This document shows, one piece after another, positions 46,583 through 54,397 of a stretch of 64,000 nt of DNA. A program made the position numbers and the translations under genes. Position 1 is the first letter of the stretch. Each line of letters begins with the position of its first letter. Source of the stretch: Fimbriimonas sp. (GTDB lineage Bacteria; Armatimonadota; Fimbriimonadia; Fimbriimonadales; Fimbriimonadaceae); contig JARLGV010000121.1 in assembly GCA_031292555.1 (NCBI GenBank), positions 1 through 64,000 on the forward strand, given 5' to 3'. The notes under the pieces are model-generated. The model made no database searches and was not told where the DNA came from. It worked only from the letters and a program-made list of their open reading frames with translations.

Positions 46583-48028
46583 CTATTCGGCGCGATAGTT
46601 GCTTGTTCCGAACTCGCGAATCACGTAGTCGCTTCCTTCGCGGACGAGGAAGTAGGAGTGGTACACGAACTTTCGCTCGCCCCACGGATCGTTGTACATA
46701 TGCTTGGCCACCACTCGGGCGGTTCCATCCGGATTCGACTTGACGTCGAGAATCTCGTATCGATCTGTCTTGGTGCTTTCGATGCCATCCACGTAAGTGT
46801 CGTAGAAGTCGCTTGCTGCCAACGAGTAGCTGTACTTGCCATCCACGTAGATGTTCACATTGCCGTTCTGAGGAACAAGCCGATCGATCGCTTTCTTGTC
46901 GTCGCTCTGGAATGCGTCAACGATGTCGTCGATGGAGTAGTCAAGATCGCTCTTGGCCGGAGTGGCGTCTTGCGACGGCTGCCAGTCATAGTCTGATCCA
47001 GACCAGTTGGTGCTGGGCCAAGAGTCTACGATGATCACGCGAGGGGCTGCGATGTAGGCAGGCAGGCACGGGTAGTAGTACCACGGGCTGCAGTAGCAGA
47101 CTTCCACGAACGGATCGAAGACGTAGAACGGATAGGCGAAGAAGCCGTCTCTCCATCCGGGCCAATAGCTATAGTAGCCATAGCGCCAACCCTCGTGAAC
47201 GAGGCCGACGCCTTCATGGCCGAAAAGACCGCCGGTCAATCCGCCGGGTCCGCGCCGAGGCGGTTGGGCGATGTGAACGCCGTTGCGGCCGAGATGGGAG
47301 ATACCGCCGCCGTTGTTTCGGTTGTAGCTTCCCGAGTAGGTCACCGTTCCGCTGCGCGAAGGACCGTAGTGGCGCAGGTTCTCGGAGCCCTGTCCGCCGT
47401 TGAATCGAGGATTCTCGGTGTATCCGTTCTGCCGGGTAAACCCGCCGCCCGAGCGCGTCGAGGTGTGGCCTTGAGTGTAGTCGCCTCGGCCCGTGCCCTG
47501 ATTCTGGCCAAACCCGGATCCCCCGATCACTCGACCGCTTGTGCTGCCGCCCGCGGAGTGCGAGTATCGCGAAGTTGTGTTGTCCTGTGATCGCGTGGAG
47601 CGGTTATCCTGCGAATAGCGGCCGGAGTTCGATCGCGTGTTGTCTCGGCCGGAGGAACCATAAGAGCGCCCCGAACTGGAGTTGCCGCGATCATACGATC
47701 CGCCTGACCGCTGAGAATTGTTGTTGTAGAACCCACCGTTTCTCTGCGAACCGCCGTATGAGCCGCCGTTTCGCTGGTAGTTGCCGCCGGCCGAGCCGCC
47801 TCTCTGATTGTTTTCGCCATACGAACCACGGCTGGCGCCGTTTTCGTTTCCGCCGGAGCGAGACGAGGTGTTCCCACCGCTCGATCGGCCGCCTGAATTC
47901 GACGAGCTAGACGAGTTCGAGTTATTGGACCGGTTGTTTTGGTTCTGTTGGCCCAAGGCGAACGATGCAAGCAACGCAATTGCCGCGATGCCGATAATTC
48001 TAAAGTTTCCGTGGTTCATGTGGATCAT
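46583..48028 (-). CDS. Secreted Ser/Gly/Asn/Arg-rich disordered protein with C-terminal folded domain
   Basis: A 481-residue exported protein. Signal peptide: IIGIAAIALLASFALGQ. Residues about 27-270 are low complexity, dominated by Ser, Gly, Asn, Arg, Gln and Tyr with repeated RNGGSYGGSQRNGG-like units. A short aromatic stretch follows (YGYYSYWPGWRDGFFAYPFY, then cysteines in VCYCSPWYYYPC), and the last 120 residues form a folded domain with SIDDIVDAFQSDDKKAIDRL and YRVV-like strands, resembling NTF2/SnoaL proteins. ATG 48019 is an alternative start. Possible roles are adhesion, matrix or surface RNA/metal binding; this is inference. Confidence 0.8.
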   Translation of the reverse strand: MIHMNHGNFRIIGIAAIALLASFALGQQNQNNRSNNSNSSSSSNSGGRSSGGNTSSRSGGNENGASRGSYGENNQRGGSAGGNYQRNGGSYGGSQRNGGFYNNNSQRSGGSYDRGNSSSGRSYGSSGRDNTRSNSGRYSQDNRSTRSQDNTTSRYSHSAGGSTSGRVIGGSGFGQNQGTGRGDYTQGHTSTRSGGGFTRQNGYTENPRFNGGQGSENLRHYGPSRSGTVTYSGSYNRNNGGGISHLGRNGVHIAQPPRRGPGGLTGGLFGHEGVGLVHEGWRYGYYSYWPGWRDGFFAYPFYVFDPFVEVCYCSPWYYYPCLPAYIAAPRVIIVDSWPSTNWSGSDYDWQPSQDATPAKSDLDYSIDDIVDAFQSDDKKAIDRLVPQNGNVNIYVDGKYSYSLAASDFYDTYVDGIESTKTDRYEILDVKSNPDGTARVVAKHMYNDPWGERKFVYHSYFLVREGSDYVIREFGTSNYRAE

Positions 48029-48199
48029 CCCCTATTCGGTTCTACGGTTAGTGACGTATACAGTTACGGTAATTGTAGTTGGAAAAGTCGCTCCAGAACG
48101 AAGCTTAGAGCCATGCAAGGCGTTTACAGGAGTGCCAAGGTATGCAAGCACCAAAGTCTAGCTGGCGCAAGCCTAAAATCGCCCTATAGAGAAGTGAGA

Positions 48200-49255
48200 A
48201 TGGCGAGCGAACCGGACTCCTCTTGGGTCACCATTACAACGATGGAAAAGCGTCGCATCGCACTCATCCCCGGGGATGGCATTGGACCGGAAATCATGTC
48301 CAGCACCGTCGCGATTTTGGAGGCGGCGGGCTTCACCCCTCAGTGGGAGTATCTCGAGGCGGGCCAGCCTGCGATCGACAAGGGCAGACCGGCAATGCCC
48401 AAGGAGACGTTGGATGCGGTCCGTGAGATCGGCATCGCGCTCAAGGGCCCGACGACGACGCCGATAGGCAAGGGGCACACAAGCGCGAATGTAGCGCTTC
48501 GAAAGGCGCTGGACCTGTTCGCAAACGTTCGACCGACGCGTTCGCTGCCGGGCCTTAAGGGCTTCTTCTCCGACATCAACATCGATCTGATCATCGTTCG
48601 CGAAAACACCGAGGACCTCTACGCCGGAATCGAGTTTCAGCCTCATCCGGACATGGCCCAGGCGATCAAAGTTATCACGCGTCCCGGTAGCCACCGTCTC
48701 TGCCGATATGCATTCGAAATGGTGAAGAAGCAGGGACGCAAGCGGATTACCGCCGTCCACAAGGCGAACATCATGAAGTTGACTGATGGGATGTTCCTTG
48801 AAGAGTTCTATAGCATCGCCGAGGAGTATCCGGAGATCGAAGCAAGCGACATCATCGTCGACAACTGCTGTATGCAGTTGGTCACCCACCCCGACAAGTT
48901 CGATGTGCTGGTTACCGAGAACCTTTACGGCGACATTGTAAGCGACTTGTGTGCAGGCTTGGTGGGGGGATTGGGATTTGCGGCAGGGGCGAACATCGGC
49001 GAGCGTTGCGCGGTATTTGAGGCCGTCCACGGATCGGCCCCCGATATCGCCGGCAAGGGCATCGCGAACCCTACCGCACTACTTTTTAGCGCATTGATGA
49101 TGCTTCGGCACATAGGAGAAGGGGAGATCGCCGACCGAATCGGCGGAAGTGTCCTCAAGATGTTCTCCGAAGGCGAAGTCTTGATGCGAGACATGGGCGG
49201 GTCGGCGACCACCCTGGATTATCAGGCTGAGGTTATCCGGCGCGTCTCCGCATAG
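48200..49255 (+). CDS. NAD-dependent isocitrate dehydrogenase-like protein
   Basis: A 351-residue member of the isocitrate/isopropylmalate dehydrogenase family. Motifs: IALIPGDGIGPEIM, GKGHTSANVALRKALDLFAN, INIDLIIVRENTEDLYAGIE, HKANIMKLTDG, ENLYGDIVSDLCAGLVGG and AVFEAVHGSAPDIAGKG. The S-x-N in SANVALRK fits isocitrate (or homoisocitrate) rather than isopropylmalate. Short length and the DIAG loop suggest the NAD-type enzyme. ATG 48242 (MEKRRIALIPG) would be a tighter start. Its product 2-oxoglutarate leads to the sucC step encoded 5 kb away. The reductase gene follows after 10 bases. Confidence 0.88.
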   Translation: MASEPDSSWVTITTMEKRRIALIPGDGIGPEIMSSTVAILEAAGFTPQWEYLEAGQPAIDKGRPAMPKETLDAVREIGIALKGPTTTPIGKGHTSANVALRKALDLFANVRPTRSLPGLKGFFSDINIDLIIVRENTEDLYAGIEFQPHPDMAQAIKVITRPGSHRLCRYAFEMVKKQGRKRITAVHKANIMKLTDGMFLEEFYSIAEEYPEIEASDIIVDNCCMQLVTHPDKFDVLVTENLYGDIVSDLCAGLVGGLGFAAGANIGERCAVFEAVHGSAPDIAGKGIANPTALLFSALMMLRHIGEGEIADRIGGSVLKMFSEGEVLMRDMGGSATTLDYQAEVIRRVSA

Positions 49256-49265
49256 GGGGTAATTC

Positions 49266-50144
49266 GTGCATATATTGGTGGTAGGTGGGTCGGGAATGCT
49301 CGGCTCCGACGTGTGCGCCGAGGTGGCCGGTCGCGGCCACGTCTGTGAGGCGCCTTCCTCAACCGAATTGGACATCACCGATCCAACATCGGTGGCCTGG
49401 GTCGCGGGGAGGATGGGCAGGTTCGATTGGTGCATCAACTGCGCCGGGTATACGGCGGTGGACAAGGCCGAAAGCGAACCTCAGGCGGCCTCCGAAATCA
49501 ATGCGATCGGTGCCGCCTATCTTGCCGACGCATGCGGAATGGCCGGGATCAAGCTGATCCATCTCAGTACTGATTTTGTGTTTGACGGTCGAGCCACCGA
49601 GCCGTACCGCGAAGACGCGCCGACGCACCCGTTAAGCGTGTATGGGAAGACCAAGCGGGACGGGGAATTGTCGGTGCGAAGTGCGAACCCGAACGCTTCG
49701 GTCGTTCGAGCGTCGTGGCTCTACGGGCCAAACGGACAGTCGTTCCCTCGGACGATGATCCGAGCTTGGGAGGCAGGGAAGTCCCTTCGGGTCGTCTCTG
49801 ACCAGAAGGGCTGCCCGACGTATACGGGCGACCTGGCGAGGGTACTCGTGGATATGGCGGAGGCGAACGCATACCCTGACGTCTATCACGCTTGTGGGCC
49901 GGTGGCGACTACTTGGCACGGCTTTGCAGTGGCTACTTTGGAGGCATGGAGGCACGTGGTCGGGACAAAGCGATCGGTGGAGGTCGAAGCGATCCCGACA
50001 GAAGACTATCCGACTCCCGCGACCCGGCCGAAGTACAGTGTTCTGGCCACCAGCAAGGTCGCATCGCTCGGAATCGTACCGATGAGGTCGCTCGACTGTG
50101 CCCTGGCGCGGTTCGTAAGCCGACTGGCGGAGATCGGCGCCTAA
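49266..50144 (+). CDS. rfbD: RfbD-like dTDP-4-dehydrorhamnose reductase
   Basis: A 292-residue extended short-chain dehydrogenase. The NAD(P) fold is ILVVGGSGMLGSDV (GGxGxxG), the catalytic triad uses Ser/Thr in HLSTDFVFDG and YxxxK in LSVYGKTKRDGE, and WLYGPNGQSFPRTM plus DQKGCPTYTGDLA are characteristic of RfbD/RmlD, the final step in dTDP-L-rhamnose synthesis for surface polysaccharide. Other rml genes are not adjacent, so related sugar-nucleotide reductases remain possible. GTG start, 10 bases after the upstream gene. Confidence 0.87.
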   Translation: MHILVVGGSGMLGSDVCAEVAGRGHVCEAPSSTELDITDPTSVAWVAGRMGRFDWCINCAGYTAVDKAESEPQAASEINAIGAAYLADACGMAGIKLIHLSTDFVFDGRATEPYREDAPTHPLSVYGKTKRDGELSVRSANPNASVVRASWLYGPNGQSFPRTMIRAWEAGKSLRVVSDQKGCPTYTGDLARVLVDMAEANAYPDVYHACGPVATTWHGFAVATLEAWRHVVGTKRSVEVEAIPTEDYPTPATRPKYSVLATSKVASLGIVPMRSLDCALARFVSRLAEIGA

Positions 50145-50164
50145 CGGTCGCCGGCAAACTCGAC

Positions 50165-50170
50165 TATAAT
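50165..50170 (+). promoter_or_regulatory. -10 element of the TPP-riboswitch transcript
   Basis: TATAAT, 18 bases before the riboswitch P1 helix and 21 bases after the rfbD stop. No good -35 at standard spacing (TAACGG at 17 bases). It suggests the riboswitch RNA is initiated independently of the upstream gene. Confidence 0.5.
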
Positions 50171-50187
50171 AGAAGAGTAAGAGACGC

Positions 50188-50284
50188 CCGCAGGGGGAGC
50201 CGAAAGGCTGAGAGTTCCAAGGCACGGTGTGCACAGGATTACCCCTTGAACCTGATCCGGTTAGTACCGGTGTAGGGATTGTGG
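50188..50284 (+). ncRNA. TPP (THI-box) riboswitch
   Basis: Thiamine pyrophosphate aptamer. P1 is CCGCA/TGTGG. P2 is AGGGGG pairing with ACCCCT. P3 is GCCGAAAGGC, followed by the invariant CTGAGA (50208-50213). A small P3a hairpin (GCAC-GGT-GTGC) follows. The right half carries CCTTGAACCTGATCCGGTTA and GTACCGGTGTAGGGA (P4, P5 and the pyrophosphate sensor loop), matching the THI consensus almost base for base. The next gene, 73 bases on, is a prepilin-like protein, not a thiamine gene. Confidence 0.95.
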
Positions 50285-50285
50285 A

Positions 50286-50338
50286 AGAGATCTCTCCTGT
50301 TTGAGAGCCACCTTCGCAATCGCGATCGGTGGCTCTTC
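50286..50338 (+). promoter_or_regulatory. Candidate expression platform of the TPP riboswitch
   Basis: AGAGATCTCT (50286-50295) and CTCTC (50292-50296) can pair with GAGAG (50303-50307). The same GAGAG starts a competing hairpin GAGAGCCACC/GGTGGCTCTT (50303-50337) with an inner TCGC/GCGA stem. That mutually exclusive pairing fits a riboswitch terminator/antiterminator, though the T-run after it is poor, so control of the GGGAG ribosome site (50346-50350) is also possible. Confidence 0.5.
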
Positions 50339-50356
50339 GCATAAAGGGAGAATCTC

Positions 50357-51169
50357 ATGAAGCTGAACGACTCCGGATGGAAGACTGAACGTACTCAGAG
50401 CGCTTTTACGCTCATCGAATTACTCGTTGTGATCGCGATCATCGCCATCCTCGCTGCCATTCTATTTCCTGTTTTTTCGCAGGCAAAGCAATCCGCCAAG
50501 GCGATGGTGGAGCTAAGCAACGCCAAGGAGATCGGCCTAGCTTACAAGCTATATCTCAATGATACGGACGACACGATGCCCATCTTCTACGCTTACAACA
50601 GCGCACCTCCCAGCGGCGTGGCCGGGCACAAGGGAACCGAGCTGCTCCTTTTGACCTACACTGCGAACAAGCAGATCTTCGACAGCCCACTCGATACTGG
50701 GGGACCCTATCTCGCTGCAGACCCCGGTTTGCTGTCGGCAGGAGGATCGTACACGTCCTACTGGCAAGCCTACGGCACGTCCTTCCGGTTTGACCACTGC
50801 ATGTTCTCGACGGTTGCCGGCGAATCCAGTCAGAACAACATAACCTACACCACGACAGATATCGTAAACGAGGGATCGGTCGAATATCCGTCCGACACGC
50901 GCGTCATTCGGATCGAGATGTTTCCTTTCTTTGCCGCCCAATACGATCCAGGTTGTGCCATTTACGGCTACGATTGCAGTCCGGTCAGCTACTACAAGCA
51001 ATGGGACTCGGTTGGCGGTTCCATGATCTTCAGTGACAGCCATGCCAAGAAGATCACTACCTCGGGTCAGTTCAACAACGCGATGGTCGACCCCGCGGGA
51101 CACCGATCCGGCGACCCAAGTAGCGATCCGAACGCATGGTCCGGAACCTGGTACAGCCTGTGTGATTGA
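50357..51169 (+). CDS. Prepilin-like secreted protein behind a TPP riboswitch
   Basis: A 270-residue protein with a prepilin leader (SAFTLIELLVVIAIIAIL) and the FPVFSQAKQSAKAMVELSNA segment of DUF1559-type pseudopilins. The mature part is rich in Tyr, Ser, Asp and aromatic residues (YTSYWQAYGTSFRFDH, VGGSMIFSDSHAKKI), with Cys residues that may pair. GGGAG lies 6 bases before the ATG. It is the only gene between the riboswitch and a strong terminator, so it is the riboswitch target: expression should fall when thiamine pyrophosphate is plentiful. A role in thiamine capture at the cell surface is an attractive but unproven inference. Confidence 0.9.
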   Translation: MKLNDSGWKTERTQSAFTLIELLVVIAIIAILAAILFPVFSQAKQSAKAMVELSNAKEIGLAYKLYLNDTDDTMPIFYAYNSAPPSGVAGHKGTELLLLTYTANKQIFDSPLDTGGPYLAADPGLLSAGGSYTSYWQAYGTSFRFDHCMFSTVAGESSQNNITYTTTDIVNEGSVEYPSDTRVIRIEMFPFFAAQYDPGCAIYGYDCSPVSYYKQWDSVGGSMIFSDSHAKKITTSGQFNNAMVDPAGHRSGDPSSDPNAWSGTWYSLCD

Positions 51170-51176
51170 CAAGTGA

Positions 51177-51213
51177 ATACGGCACGCAACCAGTGAATGG
51201 CTGCGTGCCGTAT
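51177..51213. terminator. Bidirectional terminator after the prepilin-like gene
   Basis: Perfect 12-bp stem ATACGGCACGCA / TGCGTGCCGTAT around a 13-base loop with an inner CCA/TGG, located 8 bases after one stop and 15 bases before the end of the convergent gene. Confidence 0.75.
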
Positions 51214-51227
51214 GGCTCCATTGGGAC

Positions 51228-51815
51228 TTACTGAGCCTTTGGTGCGTCGATGGCGGCCGGGTCTTTCGTATGGTCGGCGCCCTTTGCCGAGTAGGTAGCC
51301 GGATCGGCTTTCAACTTGGCGAGGCAGTTGGCGCAGCAGGTGTAATATCGAGTCGTACCGATGTCGACATAGCCTCCTGCTGAAGCGTAGTTCTTGATCG
51401 CTTCGCCGGCGACAACGCAATACAGCACTTCCTTCGTCGGCTTCTGCTTGACGAAATCCTTGGGATTGGCTTCAAACTTGGCTTTCTCGTCCGCGGTGGC
51501 GAACAAGTAGCGGGTGCCCTTGTAGTCGCTTGAACCGCCAGCCGCGTTCTTGGGCTCGATTCGCTTGTTGCTGACTGGATCGAATAGGAAGATGCCGACC
51601 GTCTTGCCTTTCAGCTTGTCGCTCTTGAGAGCGGCAGCGGGATCCTTCTTGAAACCATCGGGGCAGCCGCCGCAGCACATCGAATAGCGCGTGCCGGCAA
51701 AGTCGATGCTGGCAAACGGAACGCTAACCTCTTCGGCAGTCATGGGACACACAACTGGCTTCGCATCCTGACCGGACGTCACGATCGCAAAGCCCAATGC
51801 TAGGGAAAGAATCAT
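51228..51815 (-). CDS. Secreted protein with three YHS-like metal-binding units
   Basis: A 195-residue exported protein: signal peptide to about residue 15 (ending TSGQ), then three similar units. Unit 1 has VVCPMTAEEV and GTRYSMCCGGCPDGFKKDPA; unit 2 has FLFDPVSNKRIEP and GTRYLFATADEKAKFEANP without cysteines; unit 3 has LYCVVAGEAI and GTTRYYTCCANCLAKLKADP. The GTRYxxCCxxC plus KxDP pattern is that of YHS/TRASH heavy-metal-binding domains, suggesting copper or other soft-metal binding outside the cytoplasm. AGGAGG lies 8 bases before the ATG, an unusually strong site. Metal identity is inferred only from the family. Confidence 0.82.
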   Translation of the reverse strand: MILSLALGFAIVTSGQDAKPVVCPMTAEEVSVPFASIDFAGTRYSMCCGGCPDGFKKDPAAALKSDKLKGKTVGIFLFDPVSNKRIEPKNAAGGSSDYKGTRYLFATADEKAKFEANPKDFVKQKPTKEVLYCVVAGEAIKNYASAGGYVDIGTTRYYTCCANCLAKLKADPATYSAKGADHTKDPAAIDAPKAQ

Positions 51816-51955
51816 TTGGAGGCCTCCTAATACCTAAGTTAATCTACACTATTTTGTATGGGATTGAGGAGGGTTTTGACCTTATAGAAGGTCTTGGCGT
51901 CTCACTATCCAACCTAGAGAATCACGGACGCGGAGACAATATGGGGTCCTTGGGC

Positions 51956-52771
51956 CTATTCGACGACGGCGCCGAACTTTCGGGTTCGCCGTTGATACGT
52001 CAATACGGCGCAGAGTAACTCAGGGGCAGAGAACTCTGGCCAAGGGACCTCGGTGACGAATAATTCGCAGTAGGCGGATTGCCAGATTAGGAAGTTGCTC
52101 CAGCGCATTTCACCTGCGGTACGGATCATCAGGTCCGGTTCCGGATGGTTCGGATTGTACAGGTGCTGGGATATCAGATTCTCCGTAACTTCGTCAGTGG
52201 ATGTTCCGGCGGCAATCAGTGCCTTGACCGCATCGACGATCTCTGCCCTACCGCCGTAATTGACGGCGAGGGTGAAGGTTATGCCGGTGTTGTTTTGCGT
52301 CGTTTCGATACCATGCTCCAGCGCCTTCTGAAGGCCCGACGGAACTTGGTCGGTGCGCCCAGCGACGCATACACGCACATTGTTGTGGTGCATGGCGCGA
52401 AGTTCGTCTCTTGCCGCCGTCTCGATCAGCTTCATGAGGCCGGCAACTTCGTCTTCCGGACGCCGCCAATTCTCGGCCGAGAAGGCATAGACGGTGAGAT
52501 AACGGATACCCAGCTCACTGGCATCGAGAAGGACCCTGCGCAACGTCTTGTACCCTTCGCGGTGACCGAGAAGGCGCGCCAGCCCTTTTTTTCTTGCCCA
52601 TCGTCCATTGCCGTCCATGATGATAGCGACATGGGCAGGTAAGGCGTCGAGGTTGATTCCCAGCTCCAGTGCCTTCGTTTGAATGGCGTTTGCCGGACGT
52701 CGGCCAGCCGCAGGTTCGAGCGGGGATGCTATCCGGGCGCGGGCCGGGCTGGATTGATCGTTTTTTGGCAA
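51956..52771 (-). CDS. uppS: Undecaprenyl diphosphate synthase (cis-prenyltransferase)
   Basis: UppS (271 residues) condenses isopentenyl diphosphate with farnesyl diphosphate to make the C55 carrier for peptidoglycan. The signature HVAIIMDGNGRWARKKG contains the catalytic Asp53; GHREGYKTLRRVL, YAFSAENWRRPEDEV and the C-terminal DLMIRTAGEMRWSNFLIWQS with ELFVTEVPWPEF complete the family blocks. The N terminus is about 40 residues longer than usual. It closes the conserved rpsB-tsf-pyrH-frr-uppS order, 194 bases after frr. Confidence 0.96.
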   Translation of the reverse strand: MPKNDQSSPARARIASPLEPAAGRRPANAIQTKALELGINLDALPAHVAIIMDGNGRWARKKGLARLLGHREGYKTLRRVLLDASELGIRYLTVYAFSAENWRRPEDEVAGLMKLIETAARDELRAMHHNNVRVCVAGRTDQVPSGLQKALEHGIETTQNNTGITFTLAVNYGGRAEIVDAVKALIAAGTSTDEVTENLISQHLYNPNHPEPDLMIRTAGEMRWSNFLIWQSAYCELFVTEVPWPEFSAPELLCAVLTYQRRTRKFGAVVE

Positions 52772-52921
52772 GTTCAGATTTCCTTTAGGTTGGTTTGGAC
52801 ATTCCTTTGGCGATTACTTGTTCGATCACCCTGGGCGTCGTCTTTGGCGGGCCCGCTCCAGCACTTCGGCCCGACCTTTTGGGATATGTTCCGCCAGAAT
52901 CGGACTCTGATATGGTGTTGG

Positions 52922-52947
52922 CGGCCGGTTGTTGTCAACCGGCCGCA
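52922..52947 (-). terminator. Hairpin downstream of frr
   Basis: Perfect 11-bp stem GCGGCCGGTTG / CAACCGGCCGC with a 4-base loop, 19 bases past the frr stop. Its core GGCCGGTT/AACCGGCC is shared with the hairpin at 12501-12527. No T-run follows on the minus strand. Confidence 0.5.
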
Positions 52948-52965
52948 TTTTCGTTCGGACGAAGT

Positions 52966-53526
52966 CTAGACGGCCATCAATTCGGCCTCTTTGGCCTTTC
53001 CAAGATCTTCCGCCTTCGTGATGCTGCTATCCGTAATCTTCTGGATCTTCGCTTCGTTGGCTTTCACGTCGTCCTCGGTGATTTCCTTCTTCTTCTCAAG
53101 CGCCTTCAGATGCTCGATCGCATCACGGCGAACATTCCGGATGGCGACCCGGCCGAGTTCGGTTCGGCTGTGGACTTGCTTCACCATGTCCTTGCGCCGC
53201 TCTTCCGTCATCTGGGGAAAGGTCAAGCGAATCCCGCTGCCATCGTTGACCGGATTGATGCCGAGATCGCTTTTGAGGATGGCTCGTTCGATCGTCGGGG
53301 TCATATGTTTGTCGTAAGGCTGAATGAGTAGCTGACGAGGCTCAGGGATGCTAACGTTGGCGATCTGGCTGATCGGGGTCTCGACGCCGTAGTATTCGAC
53401 GTGGACCCGCTCCAGCACCGCCGGAGACGCACGTCCGGTCCGGTAAGTGGAGAAATCGTGCTTCATCGCATCGAGGGCAGATTGCATCCGATGCTCGGCG
53501 TCGTTGAGAATATCTTGAACTGCCAT
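52966..53526 (-). CDS. frr: Ribosome recycling factor
   Basis: RRF (186 residues, standard length) splits post-termination ribosomes together with EF-G. Blocks: FSTYRTGRASPAVLERVHVE, YYGVETPISQIANVSIPEPR, LIQPYDKHMTPTIERAI, and LTFPQMTEERRKDMVKQVHS followed by VAIRNVRRDAIEHLK. It lies 1 base downstream of pyrH, so coupling is certain. Length and motif order leave no doubt. Confidence 0.98.
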   Translation of the reverse strand: MAVQDILNDAEHRMQSALDAMKHDFSTYRTGRASPAVLERVHVEYYGVETPISQIANVSIPEPRQLLIQPYDKHMTPTIERAILKSDLGINPVNDGSGIRLTFPQMTEERRKDMVKQVHSRTELGRVAIRNVRRDAIEHLKALEKKKEITEDDVKANEAKIQKITDSSITKAEDLGKAKEAELMAV

Positions 53527-53527
53527 G

Positions 53528-54256
53528 TTATTCGCCTCCTACTAGTGTGCCCGTCGCACCACCGACTGCCGCGTCGACGAGGCTGCCGGGCTGGTTGAAA
53601 TCTAAGACAATAATTGGGAGTTTATGTTCGCGACACATTGTGAACGCGGTTTGATCCATGACTCCCAACCGCTGTTCGATTGCTTCGCTGAACTCCAGGG
53701 TGTCGTACCGTACCGCATCTGAGTTCTTGTTCGGGTCTTTGTTATAGACCCCATCCACTTTGGTTGCTTTGATCAGCACCTCGGCGTCGATCTCCAGTGC
53801 CCGCAGAACTGCGGCGGTATCGGTCGTGAAATAGGGATTGCCCGTTCCAGCGGCAAAGACGACGACTCGTCCTTTTTCCAGGTGACGGATTGCCCGCCGC
53901 CGGATGAACGATTCGGCGACTTGGGCAACGTTTACTGCGCTTTGAACCCGAGTCGCAACGCCCGAGCTTTCAAGTGCCGATTGGAGCGCAAGGGCGTTCA
54001 TTAGAGTGCCCAACATTCCCATTTGGTCGGCAACGGTTCGATCGATACCGCCTTCGGCGGAGAATGTCTCACCGCGAATGAAATTGCCGCCTCCAACCAC
54101 GATCGCCACCGCGACCCCCGCATTGATCACCTTCGCGATTTCCTCCGCGATGAAACGGAACGTCTTGGGATCGAGACCTTGCTCGTAAGAACCCGCCAGG
54201 GCCTCTCCGCTCAGTTTGATGAGTACGCGTTTGTAGGGTCTGCGTTGGATATTCAT
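53528..54256 (-). CDS. pyrH: UMP kinase
   Basis: PyrH (242 residues) phosphorylates UMP to UDP for nucleotide synthesis. It has the amino-acid-kinase fold: VLIKLSGEALAGSYEQGLD, VVVGGGNFIRGETFSAEGG, DQMGMLGTLMNALALQSALE, VVFAAGTGNPYFTTDTAAVL and LIKATKVDGVYNKDP. Lengths match the bacterial hexameric enzyme. It sits between tsf (141 bases, hairpin in the gap) and frr (1 base), in the classic order. Confidence 0.98.
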   Translation of the reverse strand: MNIQRRPYKRVLIKLSGEALAGSYEQGLDPKTFRFIAEEIAKVINAGVAVAIVVGGGNFIRGETFSAEGGIDRTVADQMGMLGTLMNALALQSALESSGVATRVQSAVNVAQVAESFIRRRAIRHLEKGRVVVFAAGTGNPYFTTDTAAVLRALEIDAEVLIKATKVDGVYNKDPNKNSDAVRYDTLEFSEAIEQRLGVMDQTAFTMCREHKLPIIVLDFNQPGSLVDAAVGGATGTLVGGE

Positions 54257-54359
54257 GGTTGTGGGGAGATGCGTGCCTCTCTAGATTACCGACTGAATCC
54301 GAAGGATGTGGATTCTAGCAGCCGGTAACCGCCGATTCGAGAGCGGAGAACAGATTTGG

Positions 54360-54389
54360 AGGAGTCCCTTCCAGTTGGATGGAACTCCT
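54360..54389 (-). terminator. Hairpin between tsf and pyrH
   Basis: On the minus strand AGGAGTTCC / GGGACTCCT (9 bp, one G-U) around a 12-base loop containing CCA/TGG, just 8 bases after the tsf stop. It may partly terminate or process the rpsB-tsf message before pyrH. Confidence 0.5.
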
Positions 54390-54397
54390 GGTTTCGC

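Noticed and set aside
47939-48199. 87-codon N-terminal extension of the isocitrate dehydrogenase-like gene
   Set aside because: Overlaps the divergent secreted protein and is not protein-like; family starts lie at 48200 or 48242.
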